DNA from: Bacteroidota bacterium
GTDB lineage: Bacteria > Bacteroidota > Ignavibacteria > Ignavibacteriales > Melioribacteraceae
Length of the DNA: 64,000 nucleotides
NCBI GenBank assembly: GCA_023381535.1
Contig: JAMCSN010000240.1
Location: 1-64,000 of the forward strand
Direction: 5' to 3'
Under the pieces are notes generated by a model that was not told the DNA's origin, did no database searches, and saw nothing but the letters and a program-made list of their open reading frames with translations. A program made the translations under genes and the position numbers. This document shows positions 8,081 to 16,044 of the stretch, in pieces (the first letter of the stretch is position 1; every line of letters begins with the position of its first letter).

Positions 8081-8941
8081 ACCTGAAATATACCCTTCAA
8101 GAAAAACCTCCACCCAATAAGAAATGCAAAAGATAATTGTGGCGGATAATTTTATCGAATCAAGTATAGTAACAATCAAATTTCCGGACTGGGTAAAGTT
8201 TTTTGTGTAGTTCTTTTTCTGAGGAAGGTTCTTGAATGATTTGCCGTTGTTGTTCTTAAAATGTTTCTCGAAGATTTGATATTTTCTCTTTTCGTCAATA
8301 GCGCCTCTTCGCGCTAATTCATCAACGAATATTGAGAAGCTACTGTCACTGTCCCGCCATTGGATTTTGGGGTGATGATTGTATCCTCTTCGAAAAGGAT
8401 TTTGTTTCTCATCACTAAAATGTGTAAGAATTTCTTCTCTGGAATATTTCGGTATAATCTCGTTCGCATTTAATGATTCGAACATTTCTAACAGTTTATT
8501 CTTTCCCAAAAACCAGACAATCCTTTCGGTCTTGTCTGTTAACACTTGTGTATCGGGGACTGCGGATTGAAGCCCCTGACATTTTACTTGCAACTCAAAT
8601 TTTGTTTGAAGATTGTCCTTTAATGACTTCGCCCTTTGTAAAAAATGCTCATTCCTTTCGCACAGTTTTTCTTTACATGTCTTTAGAATTCTTTTTGTAA
8701 CGGCATTCCTTATTTCACTATCCTTGTTCAATAACTCAATTAAAGAAGTATTACAGCCGCTTTGTTTAATCGCGAACTTGATCTCTTTGGTGTCAATTAT
8801 TTCCGAACCAAATTGTAATTCTTGAATAACCCTTTCACACTTGAGTATTTCATCGGAGACAAATTCGATCTTTGCCTCTATCAATTCGATTCCGTCTAAC
8901 TGTTCTTCCAATTCGGCAATCAAAAATTCCTTAAAGTACAT
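8060..8941 (-). CDS. Hypothetical mobile-element protein, RteC-like
   Basis: The 293-aa protein is largely alpha-helical and charged, with no membrane segment until a hydrophobic C-terminal stretch. The region HFKNNNGKSFKNLPQKKNYTKN (split here as HFKNNNGK and LPQKKNYTKN) resembles the C-terminal part of RteC-like proteins of Bacteroidota conjugative transposons, which regulate excision or mobilisation. The match rests on recognition of pattern only. It lies next to the excisionase-like and integrase genes on the same strand. The last about 30 residues are hydrophobic and unlike the rest, so the natural C-terminus may have been altered by a frameshift. Confidence 0.45.
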   Translation of the reverse strand: MYFKEFLIAELEEQLDGIELIEAKIEFVSDEILKCERVIQELQFGSEIIDTKEIKFAIKQSGCNTSLIELLNKDSEIRNAVTKRILKTCKEKLCERNEHFLQRAKSLKDNLQTKFELQVKCQGLQSAVPDTQVLTDKTERIVWFLGKNKLLEMFESLNANEIIPKYSREEILTHFSDEKQNPFRRGYNHHPKIQWRDSDSSFSIFVDELARRGAIDEKRKYQIFEKHFKNNNGKSFKNLPQKKNYTKNFTQSGNLIVTILDSIKLSATIIFCISYWVEVFLEGYISGTLSYFI

Positions 8942-9347
8942 AGCACCCCCTCAAAGAGAGTTAGAGTTTTGAATTCACACACAAACACACAGTTTTACGT
9001 CCCTAAGAAAGGATCATAGCACCTACATTGCCATGGGTTTTTAAGCAGTTAAATTTTTTGATAAGCTTTATTTTGTTGATTCTATAATTCAGTTGGTATC
9101 AATATTCTGCATCGAGATTTCTAAATCTCTAAAATTATATTAATAATATTTCTCAAAAGTTTCACCATTAATTCTAATCCATTGATTTTCATTTTGTAAC
9201 TAAAAATCACTTAATAACTCTATAATGTTCTATTGTGTACCTAACATTCTGAATCACTTTTCCTTTAATTTGAACTGAGAATCGTTTATTTTGAAATTAC
9301 AAATCTGGAAATATTGACTCATCAACCCAAATAATTAGAGTGATGAC
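8942..9347. other. AT-rich intergenic region between divergent genes
   Basis: About 400 bp with no open frame of note. It separates the minus-strand element genes from the plus-strand restriction cassette and presumably carries promoters for both directions. I see no clear promoter consensus, repeat or RNA fold here. Confidence 0.5.
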
Positions 9348-10985
9348 GTGGCTAAATTAAATAAGGATAAATCAGAATCTGCCGGTTCAAATGGCGGGGA
9401 ATCACTGGAAAGAAAACTCTGGAAAGCTGCTGATAAACTTCGCAAGAATATGGATGCCGCGGAATACAAGCACGTTGTATTAGGTCTCATATTCCTCAAA
9501 TATATTTCTGATGCTCACGAAGAACTTTACCAAAAACTCATCGAACAAAAAAGTGAAGGCGCTGACCCGGAAGATAAAAACGAATACACCGCGGAAAAAG
9601 TTTTTTATGTCCCCCCTTCAGCTCGCTGGAAATGGATCCAAGGAAGAGCTTCACTTCCAACTATTGGCAAAGATGTAGATGACGCAATGGATGCTATCGA
9701 AAAAGATAACCCTTCCTTGAAAGGTGTTCTTCCAAAAGTTTATGCTCAAGAAAAATTAGATAAAGCAACAGTCGGTGGATTAATCAACTTAATCGGAACC
9801 GCTGTTCTCGGGACCAAAGAAGCCCAAAGCAAAGATGTTCTCGGAAAAGTTTATGAATATTTTCTTGGTGAGTTTGCTCTTGCTGAAGGTAAGAAAGGCG
9901 GTCAATTCTATACTCCTTCAAGTGTTGTTAGATTATTAGTTGAAATGCTCGAACCTTACGAAGGCAGAGTATTCGATCCATGTTGCGGCAGCGGCGGCAT
10001 GTTTGTTCAAAGTGAAAAATTTATTAAAGCCCACACCGACCATTATAAAAAAAATAACGGTAAGAAACTATCGCTCAATCCCACTGATTACATTTCTATC
10101 TATGGTCAAGAAAGCAACCAGACTACTTGGCGTTTGTGTAAAATGAATCTTGCTATTCGTGGTATTGATAGCAGTAATGTCAAATGGAATAATGAAGGAA
10201 GTTTTCTTAACAACGCTCACAAAGATTTGAAAGCGGATTATGTTTTAGCTAATCCGCCATTTAATGATAGCGACTGGTCCGGAGATTTATTAAAAAACGA
10301 TGCACGTTGGAAAATCCTTGGTGAAAATTTAATCCCTCCATCGGGCAACGCAAACTATGCCTGGATTATGCATTTCCTTTATCATCTTGCGCCGACCGGT
10401 CAAGCCGGTTTTGTTCTTTCTAAAGGTTCACTTACAACACAAACAAATACCGAAGGAGAAATAAGAAAAGCTCTCATCGAAAAAGGATTAGTTGATTGTA
10501 TCGTAAACCTCCCAACAAAACTATTTCTCAATACACAAATTCCGGCATGTCTCTGGTTTCTTTCAAGAAATAAAACCAACGGAGGATTCAGAGATAGAAA
10601 AAATGAAATTCTTTTTATTGATGCCCGCAACCTTGGTTATTTAGTCAACAGAAGAAACCGCGATCTAAGCGAAGAAGATATTCTGAAAATTGCGAACACT
10701 TATCACTCCTGGCGTTCAAAACTCCCTCTCCCTTTGGGAGAGGGTCGGGGTGAGGGCTACTCGGACATCCCCGGCTTCTGCAAATCTGCAACTCTTGATG
10801 ATGTAAGAAAACTTAATTACGTTCTTACTCCTGGTAGATATGTCGGTTTGCCTGATGATGAAGATGATTTTAATTTCCCGGAACGATTTACTACATTAAA
10901 ATCGGAATTAGAAAAACAGCTTTCAGAAGAAGACGAACTGAATAAAAAAATTCTCGATAACCTTTCGAAAATAAAATTGAGCTAA
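9348..10985 (+). CDS. hsdM: Type I restriction-modification system methyltransferase subunit
   Basis: The 545-aa N6-adenine methyltransferase has an N-terminal helical HsdM_N region (about 15-150), the SAM-binding motif DPCCGSGG at 210-217 and catalytic NPPF at 302-305. It methylates the recognition sequence set by HsdS and forms the M2S and R2M2S complexes. Translation starts at GTG 9348; the overlapping ATG at 9343 runs into a stop at once. Residues about 459-471 ([12 protein letters not shown]) are encoded by repeat family A and fall between conserved C-terminal blocks, in frame. It is the first gene of a long plus-strand cassette and is followed after two bases by fic. Confidence 0.95.
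   Translation: MAKLNKDKSESAGSNGGESLERKLWKAADKLRKNMDAAEYKHVVLGLIFLKYISDAHEELYQKLIEQKSEGADPEDKNEYTAEKVFYVPPSARWKWIQGRASLPTIGKDVDDAMDAIEKDNPSLKGVLPKVYAQEKLDKATVGGLINLIGTAVLGTKEAQSKDVLGKVYEYFLGEFALAEGKKGGQFYTPSSVVRLLVEMLEPYEGRVFDPCCGSGGMFVQSEKFIKAHTDHYKKNNGKKLSLNPTDYISIYGQESNQTTWRLCKMNLAIRGIDSSNVKWNNEGSFLNNAHKDLKADYVLANPPFNDSDWSGDLLKNDARWKILGENLIPPSGNANYAWIMHFLYHLAPTGQAGFVLSKGSLTTQTNTEGEIRKALIEKGLVDCIVNLPTKLFLNTQIPACLWFLSRNKTNGGFRDRKNEILFIDARNLGYLVNRRNRDLSEEDILKIANTYHSWRSKLPLPLGEGRGEGYSDIPGFCKSATLDDVRKLNYVLTPGRYVGLPDDEDDFNFPERFTTLKSELEKQLSEEDELNKKILDNLSKIKLS
10722..10758. repeat. Repeat family A, copy 3 (inside hsdM)
   Basis: The sequence begins CTCCCTCTCCCTTTGGGAGA and ends GGGGTGAGGGCT. It forms a long GC-rich hairpin within hsdM and encodes [12 protein letters not shown] in frame. 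Confidence 0.88.
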
Positions 10986-10987
10986 GA

Positions 10988-12067
10988 ATGAACTATAGTA
11001 AGGATCAACCATATAATGACCTTCCTTTACTTTTACCTGATCCTTCTATTTGGGAAAAGTTGAGCATCTACAAAAAACTTGCTGAAGCTCGGGCTGCACT
11101 GGCAGAACTTAAGGGACGATTGCCGATTATTCCAAATCCTCTTATGCTCATTAACACCTTGGTTCTGCAAGAAGCAAAAGACAGTTCTACCATCGAAAAT
11201 ATTTTTACTACAAACGATAAACTCTATAAAGCTTTTTCTTCTACCGCAGCTAACACCGATCCGGCAACAAAAGAAGTCTTGCGTTATAGAGAAGCTCTCT
11301 GGAATTCGTTCAGTGAATTAAAATCGCCGAAGGATTTTTCTCTCCAGCTTGCTGTAAAAATTTTCAAACTGATAACCGAAAAAAAAGAAGAAGTTCGCAC
11401 CGGACAAGTATATATCGGCAATAGCTTTCAAGTTGTTTACACTCCGCCTGCGCCGGGTAATATTCTTTTAGAAAAACTTAACAACTGGTTTGATGTTGCA
11501 GTCAATAAGAAAGATATCGACCCGCTTCTTAAAATGGCCATATTGCATTATCAGTTCGAAGCTATTCACCCGTTTAGCGATGGCAACGGAAGAACCGGAA
11601 GAATACTTAATGTTCTGTATCTCTGTCTGCAAAAGCTTCTCGATCTTCCTGTCCTTTATCTCTCAAAATATATTCTTGATAACAAAACCGATTACTATCG
11701 GTTACTAAGAGAAGTTACTGAAAACAATAGTTGGGAAAACTGGATTCTCTACATTCTTGAAGCTGTTAAACAAACTTCCATCCTAACCTTACAAAAGGTG
11801 AACGCCATTTTCGATAACTACACTTCCGTATTGGAAAAAGTTAAGGTCGAAGCGAATGATATTTATTCTCGTGAATTGATAGACGTTATTTTCAGTCAGC
11901 CGTATTGTAAAATTTCTATTCTTGAAGAACAAAAAATTGCTTCACGGAATACCGCCAGCAAATACCTTAAACGGCTTGAAGAGCTTGGCATCTTAACCTC
12001 TGAGACTGTTGGCAGAGAAAACCTTTACAAAAACATCTCTTTATATGCTATCCTGTCCAATAGTTAA
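10988..12067 (+). CDS. Class II Fic-domain protein (putative AMPylase)
   Basis: The 359-aa protein has a Fic_N region (about 10-75) and a Fic domain whose active-site motif HPFSDGNGRTGR starts at H194. The family transfers AMP or another phosphate-containing group to target hydroxyls. The inhibitory helix motif S-x-x-x-E-N is visible at S66-E70-N71, placing it in class II, with auto-inhibition from the N-terminal side. A winged-helix-like C-terminus follows (about 290-359). It lies two bases after hsdM, and Fic genes commonly occur inside type I cassettes of Bacteroidota. Its role there is not established. I see no substitutions in the active site. Confidence 0.88.
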   Translation: MNYSKDQPYNDLPLLLPDPSIWEKLSIYKKLAEARAALAELKGRLPIIPNPLMLINTLVLQEAKDSSTIENIFTTNDKLYKAFSSTAANTDPATKEVLRYREALWNSFSELKSPKDFSLQLAVKIFKLITEKKEEVRTGQVYIGNSFQVVYTPPAPGNILLEKLNNWFDVAVNKKDIDPLLKMAILHYQFEAIHPFSDGNGRTGRILNVLYLCLQKLLDLPVLYLSKYILDNKTDYYRLLREVTENNSWENWILYILEAVKQTSILTLQKVNAIFDNYTSVLEKVKVEANDIYSRELIDVIFSQPYCKISILEEQKIASRNTASKYLKRLEELGILTSETVGRENLYKNISLYAILSNS

Positions 12068-12093
12068 AATACCCACACAAAATACCGCTAATT

Positions 12094-12203
12094 TTGTGCA
12101 ATTCTCTCCCAACTTGCACAACGCTTGTGCATATTCCCAACGACACGCACAAATATTCCCTTTTTTTGTGCATATAACTCCCAACATGCACTCCGCTTGT
12201 GCG
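12094..12203. promoter_or_regulatory. TTGTGCA/TGCACAA palindromic repeat cluster
   Basis: The cluster contains a perfect palindrome TGCACAA-CGC-TTGTGCA (12115-12131) plus further half-sites TTGTGCA (12094, 12166), CGCACAA (12146) and TTGTGCG (12197). Three TCCCAAC units lie between them (12107, 12135, 12179). The cluster fills most of the 162-bp gap between fic and the ORF6N gene. It may be an operator for the downstream genes or a decayed repeat; the function is unknown. Confidence 0.5.
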
Positions 12204-12229
12204 CTTATTAATAGTGGGCTTGTCGAACC

Positions 12230-13141
12230 ATGAATGAATCAAAAAACAAATTAATCATTTACGACTCATCTGCCATCCAGCGGAAAATTTATACTATTCG
12301 CGACACTCAAGTAATGTTAGATAGGGATTTGGCTGAATTATACCAAGTCAAAGCAATTAGATTAAGAGAACAAATTAAAAGGAATCCAAAACGATTTCCT
12401 CCGGATTTCATGTTTCAGCTAACGGAAGATGAGACAAACCTCATGGTATCGCAAAATGCGATACCTTCAAAGAAACATCTTGGGGGATATCTACCTTATG
12501 TGTTCACAGAACAAGGCGTTGCAAACTTAGCAAGTGTGCTTAATAGTGATCGTGCGATTGAATTAAATATACAAATTATGCGTGCATTCGTCGCTATGCG
12601 AAAGTTCATTATTAATAACGCGCAGCTTTTCCATAAAATTGATGCTGTTGAGAAAAGGCAGCTTAAACATGAAATGGAAACAGAAGAAAAATTTGAAAAA
12701 GTTTTTAATGAATTACAGAGCGGAAAGCTTGAACCCAAACAAGGAATCTTTTTCGACGGTCAAATCTTTGACGCTCATAAATTTGTTTCCGGTCTTGTAC
12801 GCAAAGCTGAAAAATCTATTGTACTTATTGACAACTACATTGATGAAACCGTTCTTGATTTATTTACTAAACGGAAAAAGACTATTTCTATAACAATCTA
12901 TACAAAAGAAATAACCAAAGCGCTTTCTCTCGATATTGCCAAATTTAATTCTCAGTACACGCCGGTCGAAGTAAAAGAATTTAAAGACGCACACGATAGA
13001 TTTATTATCATTGATAATGAAGACGTTTACCACTTCGGCGCTTCTCTTAAGGACCTTGGCAAAAAATGGTTTGCTTTTTCTAAATTCAATAAAAAAGCGA
13101 TTCAACTCCTCCAAAAATTGAATGAGAAAATTTCATGGTGA
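12230..13141 (+). CDS. ORF6N-domain protein with PLD-like C-terminal domain
   Basis: The 303-aa protein carries an N-terminal ORF6N domain (about 13-110; YTIRDTQVMLDRDLAELY, YVFTEQGVANLA), a KilA-N-related phage DNA-binding module. A coiled linker follows, then a phospholipase-D-like fold (about 165-295). The PLD signature appears as HDRFIIID, an HxKx4D motif with Arg for Lys, and only one such motif is seen, so catalysis is doubtful. The pairing of ORF6N with a PLD-like domain is common in type I cassettes of Bacteroidota. It may regulate the cassette or sense DNA. The stop codon lies within the TGAGCC repeat that overlaps the hsdS start. Confidence 0.8.
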   Translation: MNESKNKLIIYDSSAIQRKIYTIRDTQVMLDRDLAELYQVKAIRLREQIKRNPKRFPPDFMFQLTEDETNLMVSQNAIPSKKHLGGYLPYVFTEQGVANLASVLNSDRAIELNIQIMRAFVAMRKFIINNAQLFHKIDAVEKRQLKHEMETEEKFEKVFNELQSGKLEPKQGIFFDGQIFDAHKFVSGLVRKAEKSIVLIDNYIDETVLDLFTKRKKTISITIYTKEITKALSLDIAKFNSQYTPVEVKEFKDAHDRFIIIDNEDVYHFGASLKDLGKKWFAFSKFNKKAIQLLQKLNEKISW

Positions 13142-14343
13142 GCCAGTCGAACCATAATGTGAGCTCATCGAATAGTGATACCTTGAGTCTGTCGAAAGGT
13201 GATATGTTGAGCCAGTCGAAACATGAGTGGAAAGAATATAAACTTGGAGATGTTATAGAGTTTGGCAATGGTAGAGTCAGACCTAAATCTAGTGGTAATA
13301 TTCCGGTTTATGGTGGAAACGGTATACTGGATTTTTGTAATGAATCCAATTATGAGAGCGAAACTATTATAATTGGTAGAGTTGGAGCTTATTGCGGTTC
13401 AATTTATTATGAAAATAAACCTATTTGGGTTTCTGATAATGCCCTTGTAGCAAAACCAAAAGAAAATTTTCAAGCTAAGTTTTTATTCTATTTTCTTAAA
13501 AACTTGGGCTTAAATAAGTTGGCTGAAGGCTCAAGTCATCCACTTGTTACACAAACTTTATTAAATTCGATCGCTGTTTTTATTACAGATAATTTTGATG
13601 AACAAGGCACCATCGCCTCAATCCTTTCCAGCTTAGATGACAAAATAGATTTACTCCACCGCCAAAACAAAACCTTAGAGCAACTCGCAGAAACTCTTTT
13701 TAGGCAGTGGTTTGTGGAACACCGCCCAGAGCTTGTCGAAAGTGAAGCGGATGAAAAATGGGAAGAAAAAAGTTTGTACGAGGTAATTGAATTATTCGGT
13801 GGTGGTACACCTAAAACAGAAATGCCGGAATATTGGGGAGGTGATATAAATTGGATGTCTGGAAAAGATATTACTGCAAATCACAAACAATTTATACTTG
13901 CAACGGAAAAGACAATTAACGAAGAAGGAGTTAAAAACAGTTCTACTAAAATTCTTCCTCAATATACGTCCGTAATTTCTGCACGAGGTACAGTTGGGAA
14001 AATCTGTCTCTTAGGTAAACCGATGGCATTCAGTCAAACTAATTATGGAATATTACCAAAAATAAAAGACTGTTATTTCTTTACTTATTTATTGCTGTCT
14101 TATTCGGTTGATGAATTGCAATCAGCTTCCTATGGAAGTGTCTTTGATACGATAACCACAAATACATTTAAAGAACATAAATTAAATCTTCCGTCGGATA
14201 ACATAATTACAAAATTTGAAGTGCAGGTTTCTCCACTGTTTTATAAAATGTTATCAAATGAAAAACAAATTCTTTCACTCACTCAACTCCGCGACACACT
14301 TCTACCTAAGTTGATAAGCGGAGAAGTGAGAGTGAAATATTAG
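13135..14343 (+). CDS. hsdS: Type I restriction-modification specificity subunit
   Basis: The protein has two target-recognition domains (about 35-165 and 210-375), each followed by a conserved coiled spacer: DDKIDLLHRQNKTLEQLAETLF in pieces near 175-200, and QLRDTLLPKLISGEVRV at the end. HsdS sets the DNA sequence recognised by the complex. The frame opens at 13135, but the first about 27 residues (SQSNHNVSSSNSDTLSLSKG) are Ser-rich repeat-encoded sequence. ATG 13204, preceded by AAAGGTGAT, is an attractive alternative start giving a 379-aa protein with a normal N-terminus, HEWKEYKLGD. A further family C repeat encodes PELVES at the end of the first spacer. Two different TRDs suggest a bipartite target. 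Confidence 0.92.
   Translation: MVSQSNHNVSSSNSDTLSLSKGDMLSQSKHEWKEYKLGDVIEFGNGRVRPKSSGNIPVYGGNGILDFCNESNYESETIIIGRVGAYCGSIYYENKPIWVSDNALVAKPKENFQAKFLFYFLKNLGLNKLAEGSSHPLVTQTLLNSIAVFITDNFDEQGTIASILSSLDDKIDLLHRQNKTLEQLAETLFRQWFVEHRPELVESEADEKWEEKSLYEVIELFGGGTPKTEMPEYWGGDINWMSGKDITANHKQFILATEKTINEEGVKNSSTKILPQYTSVISARGTVGKICLLGKPMAFSQTNYGILPKIKDCYFFTYLLLSYSVDELQSASYGSVFDTITTNTFKEHKLNLPSDNIITKFEVQVSPLFYKMLSNEKQILSLTQLRDTLLPKLISGEVRVKY
13139..13225. repeat. Repeat family C: four TGAGCCAGTCGAA-type units at the hsdS start
   Basis: Units begin at 13139, 13160, 13184 and 13208 (TGAGCCAGTCGAA, TGAGCTCATCGAA, TGAGTCTGTCGAA, TGAGCCAGTCGAA), spaced 21-24 nt. Related single copies sit at 12217 (GGGCTTGTCGAACC) and 13731 (GAGCTTGTCGAA, inside hsdS). 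The array contains the ORF6N stop and the first 27 or so codons of the long hsdS frame. Confidence 0.85.
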
Positions 14344-14351
14344 GAGGTTTT

Positions 14352-14723
14352 ATGCTTTACCTGGAATCTTTAGAGGCTGTTATTAAAGTCCTGGCCGAAC
14401 TTAGGATCTTTAGCTTATCGCGGAGACAAAGAAGGGATAGAATATTCAATGCGGTTGAAGCTATTCGAAGAGCAGCTAATCAAACCAAATTTTATTATGC
14501 AAATTTGAGGGGGACAGTAGAGGAACCGAATATGCAATTATCTGAAGCATGGATGAATGCTGCAACTGCTGTAAGGGATATAGACAATAACTTGTATGAA
14601 AGACTATTTCTAAAAGCAGATTTTTGGGCAAATCCGTCTGAATGGACAGCCGAACAGTCAGCCCAAAATAACATATACCTTGATTCGATAATTGAAGATG
14701 CTGATAGAATTTTGAATCAATAG
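14352..14723 (+). CDS. Hypothetical helical protein upstream of SLATT gene
   Basis: The 123-aa protein begins after a strong AGGAGG ribosome site eight bases past hsdS. It is predicted to be mostly helical and soluble, with no recognisable motif or membrane segment. A Trp-rich patch (ADFWANPSEW) lies near the C-terminus. It is followed after 51 bp by the SLATT gene in the same direction, so it could belong to either the restriction cassette or the CBASS-like unit. I do not recognise the family. Confidence 0.6.
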   Translation: MLYLESLEAVIKVLAELRIFSLSRRQRRDRIFNAVEAIRRAANQTKFYYANLRGTVEEPNMQLSEAWMNAATAVRDIDNNLYERLFLKADFWANPSEWTAEQSAQNNIYLDSIIEDADRILNQ

Positions 14724-14774
14724 TCTTAGCTTTATAGAAGCAAGATGAATTGGTAAATAAGGGAGAAATTATAA

Positions 14775-15233
14775 ATGCAAGCAAAAGAATTACTAAAAAA
14801 GCTAGGTGAAGAAACACTCTATTCTACAAAAGGACATTTCAAAGCATGTGATTTGAGACGAATAATGATTTCATGTACAATCTGGATTTGCGCAGTGCTA
14901 AATGTAATAAGTCTGATTGGCATTAATTCTACAATCGATAAGTGGATCGCGGCATCTAGCCTTTTTGGATTAATTGCATTATTAATTTGGAACGAAGGAG
15001 AAGAAAAAAATTATCGAGCCAAACATAAACAAGCAGCAGAGACTTATTTGTCATTACATAAAAAAATAAGAAGTTATTTCTTATTAGAAAAATTTGATAA
15101 CCAAGAAATAGAAAAGCTGAGTAATGAGGTAATCCAATTCGATAAAAGTGAAAAGCCTGAAATTCCAGCTTTTGCCAGACTATTAGCAAAACGAGCAATT
15201 GAAAAGAAGGGAGAAACAGATAATTGGTTTTAG
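14775..15233 (+). CDS. SLATT-domain two-TM membrane effector
   Basis: The 152-aa protein starts with the amphipathic segment YSTKGHFKACDL. Two adjacent membrane helices follow (about 32-52 and 57-73), then a soluble helical tail with RAKHKQAAETYLSLHKKI. This layout and the H-F-x-A / K-H-x-x-A-E pattern are those of SLATT proteins (SMODS and SLOG-associating 2TM effectors). These are proposed to form membrane pores when triggered by a nucleotide second messenger. The CD-NTase gene starts 16 bases later, the classic pairing. A pore-forming abortive-infection effector is the likely role (inference from family and neighbourhood). Confidence 0.75.
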   Translation: MQAKELLKKLGEETLYSTKGHFKACDLRRIMISCTIWICAVLNVISLIGINSTIDKWIAASSLFGLIALLIWNEGEEKNYRAKHKQAAETYLSLHKKIRSYFLLEKFDNQEIEKLSNEVIQFDKSEKPEIPAFARLLAKRAIEKKGETDNWF

Positions 15234-15249
15234 AAAAAAATAATATACG

Positions 15250-16044
15250 ATGAATATCAATTACAAACTTACAGTTTTTGCTCAACAAGAATTAGTAATT
15301 TCTCATGGTGATACTGAAAAATTAAGGATTAGGATATCTATTGAGCAATTAAAAAAGAAGCTAAAAGATAACCTAGGTGCAGACATTAAAGATATTTTGC
15401 TCTTTGGTTCATTCACCCGTAATACAATATTACCACGTAAGTATGATCCTAATTCAGATATAGACTTAATGGTTATCTTCAACACAAGTAATGGAATTAA
15501 GACGCCTGAAACTTATAGAAAAAATTTATTGGATATAGTTTCGGTTGCTTATCCAAACTCAATCTCTAAAAAAGATTTTCCTGTTGTTAAGTTGGAATTG
15601 AATCACATAATGTTTGATATTGTACCGGCATACACGCAAGAAAACATTTTCGTGTGGAGAAGATCATATAATATTCCAGATTCTTCAAATGGTTGGAGAA
15701 GCACAGTACCAAATGATATTAATGGAAACCTTTCATCTACCAATCAATCTTATGGTAATAATATTTTTCTAAATACAATAAGATTATGCAAGCATTGGAA
15801 TGCATCAACTGGTTATCCTTTTGAATCCTACCTGATGGAAAAACAGATAATAGATAATGGCTACTTTATCAAAGAGGATTTATATAAAAGATTTCTCGTA
15901 ACATTAAATGATATCGCTGGAGGAGATGCTGGTGTAAGACAAGCTCTAGACTATATTGAAAAATATAAAGGCGATTGGTTTAATGACCCAAATGAAGAAA
16001 AACAATTGCAATGGTTACAAAAATTATTACCGGGATTGAAATAA
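15250..16044 (+). CDS. CD-NTase (SMODS nucleotidyltransferase), CBASS-like signal synthase
   Basis: The 264-aa pol-beta-fold nucleotidyltransferase has G53-S54 in LLFGSFTRNT, metal-binding D70 and D72 in SDIDLMV, and a third Asp, D123, in FDIVPA. A helical C-terminal lobe follows. All catalytic acids are present, so it should make a cyclic or linear oligonucleotide on phage sensing. With the adjacent SLATT gene and no Cap2/Cap3, the unit looks like a minimal type I CBASS. No strong ribosome site is visible before ATG 15250. Its 3' end overlaps the next gene. Confidence 0.82.
   Translation: MNINYKLTVFAQQELVISHGDTEKLRIRISIEQLKKKLKDNLGADIKDILLFGSFTRNTILPRKYDPNSDIDLMVIFNTSNGIKTPETYRKNLLDIVSVAYPNSISKKDFPVVKLELNHIMFDIVPAYTQENIFVWRRSYNIPDSSNGWRSTVPNDINGNLSSTNQSYGNNIFLNTIRLCKHWNASTGYPFESYLMEKQIIDNGYFIKEDLYKRFLVTLNDIAGGDAGVRQALDYIEKYKGDWFNDPNEEKQLQWLQKLLPGLK

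Noticed and set aside
12009..12233. 74-aa frame with repeated NLHNACA-like peptides
   Set aside because: It overlaps the end of fic and the palindromic cluster, with no ribosome site; the peptide repeats follow from the DNA repeats.
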